Below are positions 1 to 5,683 of a stretch of 21,090 nt of DNA, piece after piece (position 1 is the stretch's first letter; every line of letters begins with the position of its first letter). Made by a program: the position numbers and the translations under genes. Source of the DNA: Bacteroidales bacterium (lineage in GTDB: Bacteria > Bacteroidota > Bacteroidia > Bacteroidales > Bacteroidaceae); assembly GCA_004555245.1 (NCBI GenBank), contig SFIS01000082.1, forward strand, positions 1-21,090. Direction: 5' to 3'. Under the pieces are notes generated by a model. It searched no databases and was not told where the DNA came from. It saw nothing but the letters and a program-made list of their open reading frames with translations.

Positions 1-138
1 TAAGTTACGAAAAGAGTGTAATTTATTGGAAATGAGCGTAGGTTAATTGCTCATGATAGTAATAGGTTACGATTTAGTTAGTTATCTACTGCATCATCCT
101 TCTGCGCATTGCGTAACCTTCAAAGAACTCTTCGTATG

Positions 139-146
139 CAAAAGTA
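139..146 (-). promoter_or_regulatory. Candidate Bacteroidetes -7 box (TACTTTTG)
   Basis: The minus strand reads TACTTTTGC, a full match to the Bacteroidetes primary-sigma -7 consensus TAnnTTTG. A weak TTTC at 170-167 sits 20 bp upstream, where the -33 TTTG is expected. Transcription would run toward position 1 through the AGGTTACG/CGTAACCT inverted repeat and out of the window, so its target is unknown. The motif is short and could occur by chance. Confidence 0.3.
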
Positions 147-156
147 ACAATAAAAC

Positions 157-190
157 GGGAGATTTTGAAATGAATCTCCCTAATTTTTTT
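157..190 (+). terminator. Rho-independent terminator-like hairpin
   Basis: An 8-bp perfect stem, GGGAGATT (157-164) and AATCTCCC (173-180), has an 8-base loop and is followed by TAATTTTTTT on the plus strand. This is a canonical intrinsic terminator form for a transcript coming from the left edge. No gene ending just upstream lies in the window, so the unit it stops is not visible. Confidence 0.55.
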
Positions 191-493
191 CTTCTCATAC
201 AAGTTTTTCCGTAAAAGCGGTTTTATCCGTCGGTACACCATCGCCCAAAAGGATTTTGAACGGACGTATGCCGACTGCCGCATAAGCGGCGAAAAGGGCT
301 TTGCCTCACGCCTAAACAACAGTTTAGACTGATGATGCAAGGCCCATTTCTTTTGTGCTTATGCCAAAGAGGTGCTTTTACGGGTTCGCAGATGATTTCT
401 TTTTCCGCTGTTCCTTTGAGCCGTAAGCGGAAAGCCGTGTCTGACCGCCCGATCCATAAATGGAACAAGCCGTCATGCACGGCAGGCAAACCG

Positions 494-555
494 GGAAGAA
501 TGATTTTATCCGTCAGACCGGACACGCTCGGACAGACATATAAAATCATACTTCC
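494..555. repeat. 16-bp inverted repeat with 30-bp spacer
   Basis: GGAAGAATGATTTTAT (494-509) matches the reverse complement of 540-555 with one mismatch. The arms flank a GC-rich 30-bp spacer that contains a small CCG/CGG pairing. There is no T-run to make it a terminator. It could be a protein-binding site or an RNA hairpin. Confidence 0.6.
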
Positions 556-734
556 TTGCCGGTGGTTTACCCGGTTCCACGCTTCCGGCTATGTCCCTTT
601 TCCTTTTTGGCGTTTTCCCTTTTTCACGGATTTCTCTTTTGAAGTTTTCCTGTCTAATCTGCCTCCACTTCCGTTTACCTCCATTTTCGCGTCTTTCAGT
701 GAGCCGCATCAGGCAGTCATTTCCGTTCTGGGCG

Positions 735-742
735 CAAAGGTA
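735..742 (-). promoter_or_regulatory. Candidate Bacteroidetes -7 box (TACCTTTG)
   Basis: The minus strand reads TACCTTTGCGCC, a full match to TAnnTTTG followed by the commonly seen GC. A TTG lies about 22 bp upstream, slightly beyond the usual -33 spacing. It would transcribe leftward, with a start near 728. The only open frame nearby is a small basic one of 67 codons from 709 to 506 that I do not trust as a gene. Confidence 0.4.
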
Positions 743-857
743 ATTCCGGGATTGGACGGGAATGCAAGGTCAAGCCTCCTGTTTTCGGAAAAAATCTCCA
801 GCCCTGCGGGTAGTATTTTTCCCGAAAAACCTTGCATTCCCTAATCCCTACCTTTTC
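735..857. repeat. Large imperfect palindrome
   Basis: Nested inverted repeats share one centre near 805. Arms GGGAATGCAAGGT (758-770) and ACCTTGCATTCCC (829-841) are a perfect 13-bp pair. Outside them CAATCCC/TAATCCC-type sequence and CAAAGGTA/TACCTTT are also mirrored. Inside, GTTTTCGG plus AAAAAAT (781-795) pairs imperfectly with ATTTTTCCCGAAAAAC (815-830). The whole 120-bp unit could extrude as a cruciform or fold as an RNA. It sits just before the accessory operon at 1007. Confidence 0.7.
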
Positions 858-1006
858 AAGCACCCGAAACGAAAACGACCGATGCGACAGAAAGACGCAT
901 AAAAAAAATGTCGGATAAACGAGAGGCAGATAAGATAGTTTGAAACTCAACTCCCTCAGCTCTTGAATCCGCATTAAAAAAATAAAAAATCAAAAACAGC
1001 GAAGAT

Positions 1007-1221
1007 ATGACGGCAACGGCAAATTTCAGACAAATGGCGCAGTACATAGGGTTTGCGATATGCGGCTTAATGGTGCGCACCGCCTTCGGGGTGTTCGGCA
1101 TCCTTTGGGCATCATTAGAGAGATTGTAAACGGAGTGTTCCGAGTGGCGATAGGCGTAATCGTGGCTATCCTTTCCACTATCGCCTTCTTCGGTTTCATC
1201 CTTTGGTTATTCACCCTTTAA
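1007..1221 (+). pseudogene. Small two-helix membrane protein gene, frameshifted
   Basis: From ATG 1007 the frame encodes a hydrophobic peptide running through QYIGFAICGLMVRTAFGVFG, then meets TAA at 1127 after 40 codons. One base out of phase, sequence from about 1108 to the stop at 1219-1221 continues as an equally hydrophobic segment ending in FGFILWLFTL. Adding one G to the GGG run at 1107-1109 joins the two into a single protein of about 71 residues with two predicted membrane segments (about 12-35 and 50-68). This is the first gene of the accessory operon and ends 11 bases before the next ATG. I do not recognise a family. It may be truly broken or a sequencing error. Confidence 0.55.
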
Positions 1222-1232
1222 CCCCTACCGAC

Positions 1233-1454
1233 ATGGCAAAGAGAAGCAGCAAAACGGTAGCGCAGCAATGCAGATACTACGAGGTGGACAACATCTTCGT
1301 GTACATGGTGGAAACGTACATCAACGGCAACATATCCGTGTTCCGTGAACTCTACCGAGAACTGAACAAGGACGCACGGAGGGATTTTACAGACTTCCTT
1401 CTGAGCGAGGTAGAGCCGACCTATTGGAGAGAGATACTGAAACAGACAATCTAA
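1233..1454 (+). CDS. Small conserved-type hypothetical protein
   Basis: This is a soluble, mixed-charge protein of 73 residues. An in-frame upstream start exists, but ATG 1233 is preferred because it follows the preceding stop at 1221 and begins MAKRSSK, a typical basic start. The protein contains VDNIFVYMVETYINGNIS followed by a charged region with RELYRELNKDARRDF, and ends before the PcfK-like gene with a 13-base gap. No domain is recognised. Its position in a row of small genes in a conjugative element suggests an accessory function, but the sequence gives no specific role. Confidence 0.75.
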   Translation: MAKRSSKTVAQQCRYYEVDNIFVYMVETYINGNISVFRELYRELNKDARRDFTDFLLSEVEPTYWREILKQTI

Positions 1455-1467
1455 AAACGACAGCGAT

Positions 1468-1890
1468 ATGAAAGGAACAGAACATTTCAAGAGAACGATA
1501 CAGATGTATCTGGAGCAGCGTGCAGCGGAAGATGCGCTCTTTGCGAAGAACTACCGCAACCCTGCTAAGAACATAGACGATTGCGTCACCTACATTCTCA
1601 ACTACGTGCAGCGGAGCGGTTGCAACGGCTTCACGGACGGGGAGATATTCGGGCAAGCCGTCCACTACTATGACGAGAACGAGATAGAGGTAGGCAAGCC
1701 CATTCAGTGCCACGTGGCGGTGAACCATGTTGTGGAACTCACGGCGGAGGAAAAGGCGGAAGCACGGCAGAACGCAGTCCGCAGATACCAAGAAGAAGAA
1801 CTCCGCAAGTTGCAGAACCGCAGCAAGCCGAGAACCGCCACCAAAGCGACCGCACAAGAAGTACAACAACCCAACCTATTCAATTTCTGA
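1468..1890 (+). CDS. PcfK-like protein
   Basis: The protein has 140 residues. The start MKGTEHFKRTIQMYLEQRA and the central NIDDCVTYILNYVQRSG resemble the PcfK-like family found in conjugative elements of Bacteroidetes and named after a gene of the enterococcal plasmid pCF10. The middle (about 50-75) has the GFTDGEIFGQAVHYYDE pattern usual for this family. The C-terminus (95-140) is charged and probably partly helical, ending in PNLFNF. The PcfJ-like gene starts two bases after its stop, the usual pairing. The molecular function of PcfK-like proteins is not established. Confidence 0.8.
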   Translation: MKGTEHFKRTIQMYLEQRAAEDALFAKNYRNPAKNIDDCVTYILNYVQRSGCNGFTDGEIFGQAVHYYDENEIEVGKPIQCHVAVNHVVELTAEEKAEARQNAVRRYQEEELRKLQNRSKPRTATKATAQEVQQPNLFNF

Positions 1891-1892
1891 TT

Positions 1893-3182
1893 ATGAAACC
1901 GAGAACACCCATACAGCAGGAAGTCGCACGATTAAGCGAGCGACTGCCCAAATTGACCGCCACACAGAGGGCATACGCTTTCCGTCATTGCTTCAAGCAT
2001 TACGCCATCAAGAGGGCGGACGGCACGAACATCTGCACCGAGTGTGGACATTCGTGGAGGAGTGAACACGACCTTGCGGACACCGTTTGCGGATGCACCT
2101 GCCCCCATTGCGGCATGAAGCTGGAAGCGTTGCGCACCCGAAAGAGCGTGTTCAGCGAGAACGAGTATTTCTGCATCATCACCACCTGCAAGCAGTACCA
2201 AGTGATACGCTTCTTCTTCGTCAAATCCCGATACAAGGCAGGGCAGGCAGCCGAGTATTCCATTTATGAAGTGGTGCAAAGGTGGATTTCGCCCAAAGGC
2301 ACAACCGTCACTGTCGCCCGACTGCGAGGAATGTCCATACTTTACTACGACCTATGGGCGGAATACAGCGACATGGAGGTACGCAAGAACAACAAACTCC
2401 GTGCATACGATATAAACCCCGTCTGCACCTATCCCCGACAGCGTTTCATACCCGAACTGAAACGCAACGGCTTCAATGGCGAATACCACAACATACTGCC
2501 TTACGACCTTTTCACGGCTATCCTTTCCGACAGCCGAGCCGAAACGCTGTTGAAGGCAGGGCAATATCCCATGTTGCGCCACTACATCCGCAGTTCCTTT
2601 GACATAGAGAGGTATTGGGCATCCATAAAGATATGTATCCGTAACGGTTACACCATTTCGGACGGCTCCATGTGGCGTGACACCATAGACCTCCTGCGTC
2701 ATTTCGGCAAGGACACGAACAGCCCGAAGTACGTCTGTCCCTCCGACCTCAAAGCCGAACACGACAGACTTATGCACAAGCGCAACAAGGAGATAGAGCG
2801 CAAGAAGTTGGAGGAACGCATCCGCCAAGCGAAGAAACACGAGAAGGCATACCGCAAACTCAAAGGCATATTCTTCGGCATTGCCTTTACGGACGGCACT
2901 TTGCAGGTGCGTGTGTTGGAGAGCGTGGCGGAGTTTGCAGCGGAAGGGACGGAACTGCACCATTGCGTGTTTTCCAACTCCTATTTCCTTGAAAAGAACT
3001 CCCTTATCCTATCCGCCACCATTGACGGCAAGCGCATAGAAACGGTGGAGGTTTCCTTGAAGACATTGGAGGTGGTGCAAAGTCGTGGCTTGCACAATTC
3101 CAATACCGAGTACCACGACCGCATTGTAAACCTTGTGAACAGCAACGTGAACCTTATCCGCCAGCGGATGGAAGCGGCATAG
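1893..3182 (+). CDS. PcfJ-like protein
   Basis: The protein has 429 residues. The start at 1893 is two bases after the PcfK-like stop and begins MKPRTPIQQEVARL; longer frames upstream overlap that gene and were rejected. A cysteine cluster at residues 48-73 (CTEC, then CGCTCPHC) looks like a zinc ribbon. The C-terminal third has the PcfJ-family character, with EGTELHHCVFSNSYF, then the ATIDGKRIETVEVSL segment and the SRGLHNSN region. A basic coiled region (about 290-325) separates the halves. PcfJ-like proteins are widespread in conjugative elements and prophages. Their activity is unknown, though the cysteines suggest nucleic acid or metal binding. This is the largest gene of the accessory operon. 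Confidence 0.82.
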   Translation: MKPRTPIQQEVARLSERLPKLTATQRAYAFRHCFKHYAIKRADGTNICTECGHSWRSEHDLADTVCGCTCPHCGMKLEALRTRKSVFSENEYFCIITTCKQYQVIRFFFVKSRYKAGQAAEYSIYEVVQRWISPKGTTVTVARLRGMSILYYDLWAEYSDMEVRKNNKLRAYDINPVCTYPRQRFIPELKRNGFNGEYHNILPYDLFTAILSDSRAETLLKAGQYPMLRHYIRSSFDIERYWASIKICIRNGYTISDGSMWRDTIDLLRHFGKDTNSPKYVCPSDLKAEHDRLMHKRNKEIERKKLEERIRQAKKHEKAYRKLKGIFFGIAFTDGTLQVRVLESVAEFAAEGTELHHCVFSNSYFLEKNSLILSATIDGKRIETVEVSLKTLEVVQSRGLHNSNTEYHDRIVNLVNSNVNLIRQRMEAA

Positions 3183-3206
3183 TATCAACCTATAATACCC
3201 AATAGT

Positions 3207-3403
3207 ATGAATTTGTAAACCTCCTCACTCTTGCAACGAGTGAGGAGCAGTTAAGACGGAGTGTAAAGGACTTTGCCGAGAAGCACGAACTTGACAGGTT
3301 TTTCCTTTACGGCTTCGGCTCCCACCATTTCTACCTGCACCAACGCTATACGAGTGACCCCGAAATGGTGATGAAGAACAGAATTCTGTCAGTACATTTT
3401 TAA
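3207..3403 (+). pseudogene. Small conserved-type protein gene with early frameshift
   Basis: An open frame from 3212 to TAA 3401-3403 encodes about 63 residues of convincing protein sequence, including SVKDFAEKHELDRFFLYGFG and HHFYLHQRYTSDPEM. It has no start codon in frame. ATG 3207 is one base out of phase and stops at codon 4. Adding one T to the TTT run at 3212-3214 would give MNFVNLLTL and then the full frame. A perfect 10-bp hairpin (3221-3247) lies in the first codons. The gene sits between pcfJ-like and the DUF3873-like gene in the same operon. No family was assigned. It may be a real loss or a base-calling error. Confidence 0.5.
3221..3247. repeat. Perfect 10-bp hairpin
   Basis: CTCCTCACTC (3221-3230) and GAGTGAGGAG (3238-3247) pair perfectly around a 7-base loop. 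There is no T-run after it. It lies at the 5' end of the broken small gene, just after pcfJ-like, so it could affect translation or mRNA stability, or simply reflect codon choice. Confidence 0.7.
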
Positions 3404-3423
3404 CCACCCTAAAATCAACGATT

Positions 3424-3657
3424 ATGGCAACACGAATGACCATCAACGGAATAAGCACCTGCACGGAAGCAGGTACGGAGAAATACGAGCGTTTCCAATT
3501 AGGTATCGGCAGACGCAAGCGGACACTTGTGCAGTACGACTACCGCCACCCCACAGACGGAGAGTTGTTCTCTTGTGTCAAACCCACATTGGACGAGTGC
3601 CGAGCCGCACGGGACAAGTGGCTCACGGAAAAGGAAGAAAAGGAGGACAACCGATGA
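3424..3657 (+). CDS. DUF3873-like protein
   Basis: The protein has 77 residues, beginning MATRMTINGISTCTEAGTEK, with KYERFQLGIG and VQYDYRHPTDGELFSCVKP. I recall this pattern from the DUF3873 family of Bacteroides conjugative elements. Two cysteines (C13 and one near residue 55) are spaced too far apart for an obvious zinc site. Its TGA stop overlaps the ATG of the next gene (ATGA at 3654-3657), which indicates translational coupling. Function is unknown. The family name is from memory of the sequence pattern, so moderate certainty applies. Confidence 0.75.
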   Translation: MATRMTINGISTCTEAGTEKYERFQLGIGRRKRTLVQYDYRHPTDGELFSCVKPTLDECRAARDKWLTEKEEKEDNR

Positions 3658-3899
3658 AAGCAGCCTATCAAACGCTGATAGTGAAGTTCAGCCAGCCTAT
3701 CAAAGTATTGGACGGCATCTTTGACGATGCCGAAGCGTGGGGAGTTGATACCCTAAAAGGGTGGATAGACGACTACGAGAGCAGCAGGTTTACCGCCATC
3801 AACAGCCATACGGCAGTCATCACAAGCGAGTACAATATGGAGTGCCTGATGGAATGGCTGAAACGAAACACCCCCATTGCCGAGATAACAGAATGTTAA
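3654..3899 (+). CDS. Hypothetical protein, coupled to DUF3873-like gene
   Basis: The protein has 81 residues. ATG 3654 was chosen over an earlier start because it forms an ATGA overlap with the preceding stop and yields a sensible protein: MKAAYQTLIVKFSQPIKVLD, then WGVDTLKGWIDDYESSRF, and ending in AEITEC. It is acidic and soluble, with no signal peptide or membrane helix. I do not recognise a family. Its coupling to the DUF3873-like gene suggests the two are co-expressed at similar levels. Confidence 0.72.
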   Translation: MKAAYQTLIVKFSQPIKVLDGIFDDAEAWGVDTLKGWIDDYESSRFTAINSHTAVITSEYNMECLMEWLKRNTPIAEITEC

Positions 3900-3903
3900 A
3901 CAA

Positions 3904-3927
3904 GTTGGCGGTGTCCGCACCGCCAAC
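3904..3927. repeat. Perfect 10-bp GC-rich hairpin
   Basis: GTTGGCGGTG (3904-3913) pairs with CACCGCCAAC (3918-3927) around a TCCG tetraloop. It lies in the 45-base gap between two accessory genes, ending 17 bases before the next ATG at 3945. The absence of a T-run argues against termination. It may set mRNA stability or limit translation of the next gene. Confidence 0.75.
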
Positions 3928-3944
3928 CTAAAACCAAGAAAAGC

Positions 3945-4253
3945 ATGATAGCAAAGACGATTTTACAGCAGATAGGCGGCAGACGCTTTGTCGCCATGAC
4001 GGGAAGCAAGGATTTTACAGACATGGGCAACGGCTTACGCATGAGCCTTGCGAGGAACAAGACGAGCGCAAACCGTCTTGACATCATCTACGATGCCGGC
4101 TTAGACCTTTACAATATGCGTTTCTACCGCAAAACGTTCAGTAAAAAGACATTCGAGTGCAAGACGAAGGACATCGAAACGCACGAGGGCATATACTGCG
4201 ATATGCTGGAAGAAATGTTCACGATGGTAACGGGACTCTACACCCGTTTTTAA
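3945..4253 (+). CDS. Hypothetical protein
   Basis: The protein has 102 residues, beginning MIAKTILQQIGGRRFVAMTG with SKDFTDMGNGLRMSL following, a basic middle, and an ending EGIYCDMLEEMFTMVTGLYTRF. It resembles small proteins of Bacteroides mobile elements and phages that start with a T-I-L-x-Q-hG-G-x-hFhAMTG pattern, none with known function. There is no membrane segment. It is flanked by strong hairpins on both sides (3904-3927 and 4259-4316), so it may be processed or regulated separately from its neighbours. Confidence 0.75.
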   Translation: MIAKTILQQIGGRRFVAMTGSKDFTDMGNGLRMSLARNKTSANRLDIIYDAGLDLYNMRFYRKTFSKKTFECKTKDIETHEGIYCDMLEEMFTMVTGLYTRF

Positions 4254-4258
4254 GTGGC

Positions 4259-4316
4259 GGCGGCAAAAGCCGCCCTACTTTCTTTCGGTGAGCATGATGG
4301 CGGACAAAGAAAGTAG
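4259..4316. repeat. Two consecutive hairpins in intergenic gap
   Basis: The first hairpin is GGCGGC-AAAA-GCCGCC (4259-4274). It is followed directly by CTACTTTCTTT (4275-4285), which pairs perfectly over 11 bp with AAAGAAAGTAG (4306-4316). The gap between the genes ending at 4253 and starting at 4371 is 117 bases and is mostly taken up by these. The first stem is followed by C, T and A rather than a clean T-run, so it is an attenuator or stability element at best. Confidence 0.7.
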
Positions 4317-4370
4317 CAAAGAAACCGCTGTCCCAATCTACGATAGTATTCACAAAAACAAGTTTCAATC

Positions 4371-4592
4371 ATGGAAGAAATCAGACAAAACGGAAAAATC
4401 ATCTTGCACAGCGATGACGGAATAAGCATAAAGATGATTTTCAAAAACCTCACGGGGAAGAATTTTCAAGGTCAGAAATATGCAGAGTATATCCGGCACA
4501 TCGCAATCGGGGAGATGGGATTTTCGCCCGGCATCATAGAGCATTGCAGGGACGGTGAAGTAATCGGCAAGGGAAAAATCCCGAATGTATGA
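4371..4592 (+). CDS. Hypothetical protein, last gene of accessory operon
   Basis: The protein has 73 residues, beginning MEEIRQNGKIILHSDDGISI, with KMIFKNLTGKNFQG and then IRHIAIGEMGFSPGIIEHCR. It is small, soluble and slightly basic. ATG 4371 is the only sensible start and follows a 117-base structured gap. The stop at 4590-4592 lies 7 bases before a strong terminator stem. Base composition is more AT-rich than its upstream neighbours, which may mean a separate origin. No family is recognised. Confidence 0.65.
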   Translation: MEEIRQNGKIILHSDDGISIKMIFKNLTGKNFQGQKYAEYIRHIAIGEMGFSPGIIEHCRDGEVIGKGKIPNV

Positions 4593-4599
4593 AAAGCGG

Positions 4600-4633
4600 A
4601 AAATCCGATGAAGTTGCGGCTTCATCGGATTTT
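4600..4633. terminator. Bidirectional intrinsic terminator between convergent operons
   Basis: A perfect 14-bp stem, AAAATCCGATGAAG (4600-4613) and CTTCATCGGATTTT (4620-4633), has a 6-base loop. T-runs lie in the 3' arm on either strand. It sits between the stop of the plus-strand accessory operon (4592) and the stop of the minus-strand tra operon (4656), so it should end both transcripts. Confidence 0.9.
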
Positions 4634-4655
4634 CATTTGTCAGGCATTTGCCATG

Positions 4656-5183
4656 TTACGGAATGTACAGCAGTGCAAACTCCGCCTTTCTCCGTTTGAG
4701 CAGCATGGCGTGCCGTTTACCCTTGTAGTTGCAGAAAGCGATATATTCCCGGTAAATGTTCCTGTCGCCCGCCTCCAATTTTCGGATCAGCGTGCTTTTG
4801 GGTATCTTTCCGCTCCCCAAAAGCCGGTATGGACCGACATTGTAGGCGAGCGTGGCAAGGAGCAGACTGTCACGCCCGAACTTGCGGAACATGGCGCAGA
4901 ACTTCCGCAAGTCTTTCCGCAGGAGCGCGTCCGCCTGCCGCTTCGTCATGGTGCGTGCCGAATACCTTTCCCCCGGCTGCACCTGATGCCCCCAGCCCAC
5001 GTATGGGTGGTGTTTCTCCGAATGCCAGCCCTCGAAATACTTCGTACACCGAACCGCCCGCTCGAAAGGCGGCAGGCGGTAGATTGCCGCCTGCCCGTCC
5101 GTCCCCTTCTGACGGCTGTCCCGTGCGGACACGGAACAGACCGCCAGTAGCGAACAGAGGATAGCCATGAATACACGCATCAT
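4656..5183 (-). CDS. GH24-type lysozyme of the tra operon
   Basis: The protein has 175 residues. A signal-like hydrophobic N-terminus (1-20, ending SVSA) suggests export to the periplasm. The GH24 (T4-lysozyme-like) core follows: KYFEGWH with Glu51 as the expected catalytic acid, then HPYVGWGH (60-66) in place of the usual YTIGWGH. LATLAYNVGPYRLLGSGKIP and STLIRKL match the helical lobe of this family. It would cut peptidoglycan to let the mating channel through, a role known for lytic enzymes of type IV secretion. The start overlaps the traQ stop (ATGA, 5183-5180), and a second Met at 5180 is an alternative. It is the last gene of the operon. Confidence 0.88.
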   Translation of the reverse strand: MMRVFMAILCSLLAVCSVSARDSRQKGTDGQAAIYRLPPFERAVRCTKYFEGWHSEKHHPYVGWGHQVQPGERYSARTMTKRQADALLRKDLRKFCAMFRKFGRDSLLLATLAYNVGPYRLLGSGKIPKSTLIRKLEAGDRNIYREYIAFCNYKGKRHAMLLKRRKAEFALLYIP

Positions 5184-5683
5184 CTTGGCAGAGGTTTGTA
5201 ATTGCCGATGGGGATGACGGTCTGAATGTCGTCCTTCACGTTCCGGTTGTTGAAGTTAAATTCCAATTCGTAGGAATTTTTGAAATTGTCCTCCACCACC
5301 ACGATGAAGTTGTGCGCCTCGTCGCCCTCAGCCGTATAGTACAGCCGGAACTTCTCGTTTTCGAGCAGGTAGCGGTCATTGGGCAGGAAAGTGATGCCAT
5401 TGTCCATCTTCAGCGTGCCTTCCCCCTCGAACTGGAAATACCGGATGGTGTAGAGCGTGTTGGCAAATTCGCCTGTCTTTTTCAGCTCACAGCGGATTTC
5501 CACCGTCTGCCCCTTTGTCACCTTGTTGGGTACGGGCATCGTTTCCACCGTGAACGGATAGGATTGCTGGATGTCCATGTCATCGTCACACGATGCGAGC
5601 GTGAGCGACACGGCGGCGAACAGGCAGAGTGCCAACGCCTTGAAGATGGATGTTCTCTTGTTCTTGTTGTTCAGTATGTTCAT
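5180..5683 (-). CDS. traQ: Conjugative transposon protein TraQ (DUF3872)
   Basis: The protein has 167 residues. The N-terminus has a basic stretch, a hydrophobic segment and a lipobox LASC with Cys32, so it is probably a lipoprotein. The mature part is a beta-rich domain (FTVETMPVPNKVTKGQTVEI, later HNFIVVVEDNFKNSYELEF) typical of DUF3872, the CTnDOT TraQ family. Its exact role is unknown, but it is a conserved member of the CTnDOT tra set. ATG 5683 overlaps the traP stop (ATGA), and its own stop overlaps the lysozyme start. Confidence 0.9.
   Translation of the reverse strand: MNILNNKNKRTSIFKALALCLFAAVSLTLASCDDDMDIQQSYPFTVETMPVPNKVTKGQTVEIRCELKKTGEFANTLYTIRYFQFEGEGTLKMDNGITFLPNDRYLLENEKFRLYYTAEGDEAHNFIVVVEDNFKNSYELEFNFNNRNVKDDIQTVIPIGNYKPLPR

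Larger units (their letters stand above)
1..1006. other. Hairpin-rich intergenic region, no confident gene
   Basis: I see no convincing coding sequence in this stretch; the open frames here have no family character and run through palindromes. It holds many short inverted repeats: ATGAGC/GCTCAT (32-37, 49-54), AGGTTACG/CGTAACCT (64-71, 112-119), TAAAA/TTTTA (212-216, 221-225), GCCGC/GCGGC (277-281, 286-290) and CTAAAC/GTTTAG (312-317, 322-327). The 11-bp sequence TTTTATCCGTC occurs directly repeated at 221 and 504. Larger structures at 494-555 and 735-857 and two minus-strand candidate promoters are listed separately. It could be a regulatory, small-RNA or maintenance region of the element; that is inference. 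Confidence 0.6.

Noticed and set aside
86..340. 84-codon open frame on the minus strand
   Set aside because: It overlaps a terminator and several hairpins, and the peptide looks random.
506..709. 67-codon basic open frame on the minus strand, downstream of the TACCTTTG box
   Set aside because: Promoter distance is reasonable, but the peptide is a low-complexity Lys/Arg-rich sequence and ends inside an inverted repeat; kept only as a possibility.
332..844. 170-codon open frame on the plus strand
   Set aside because: It runs through two large inverted repeats and has an unlikely proline- and phenylalanine-rich composition; no start context or homologue pattern recognised.
1107..1110. Programmed ribosomal frameshift as an explanation for the split gene at 1007
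   Set aside because: The GGGC site has no slippery heptamer or clear downstream pseudoknot; a one-base loss is simpler.
2352..2963. 203-codon open frame on the minus strand within the PcfJ-like gene
   Set aside because: It is antisense to a coding sequence with strong family features and looks like a shadow.
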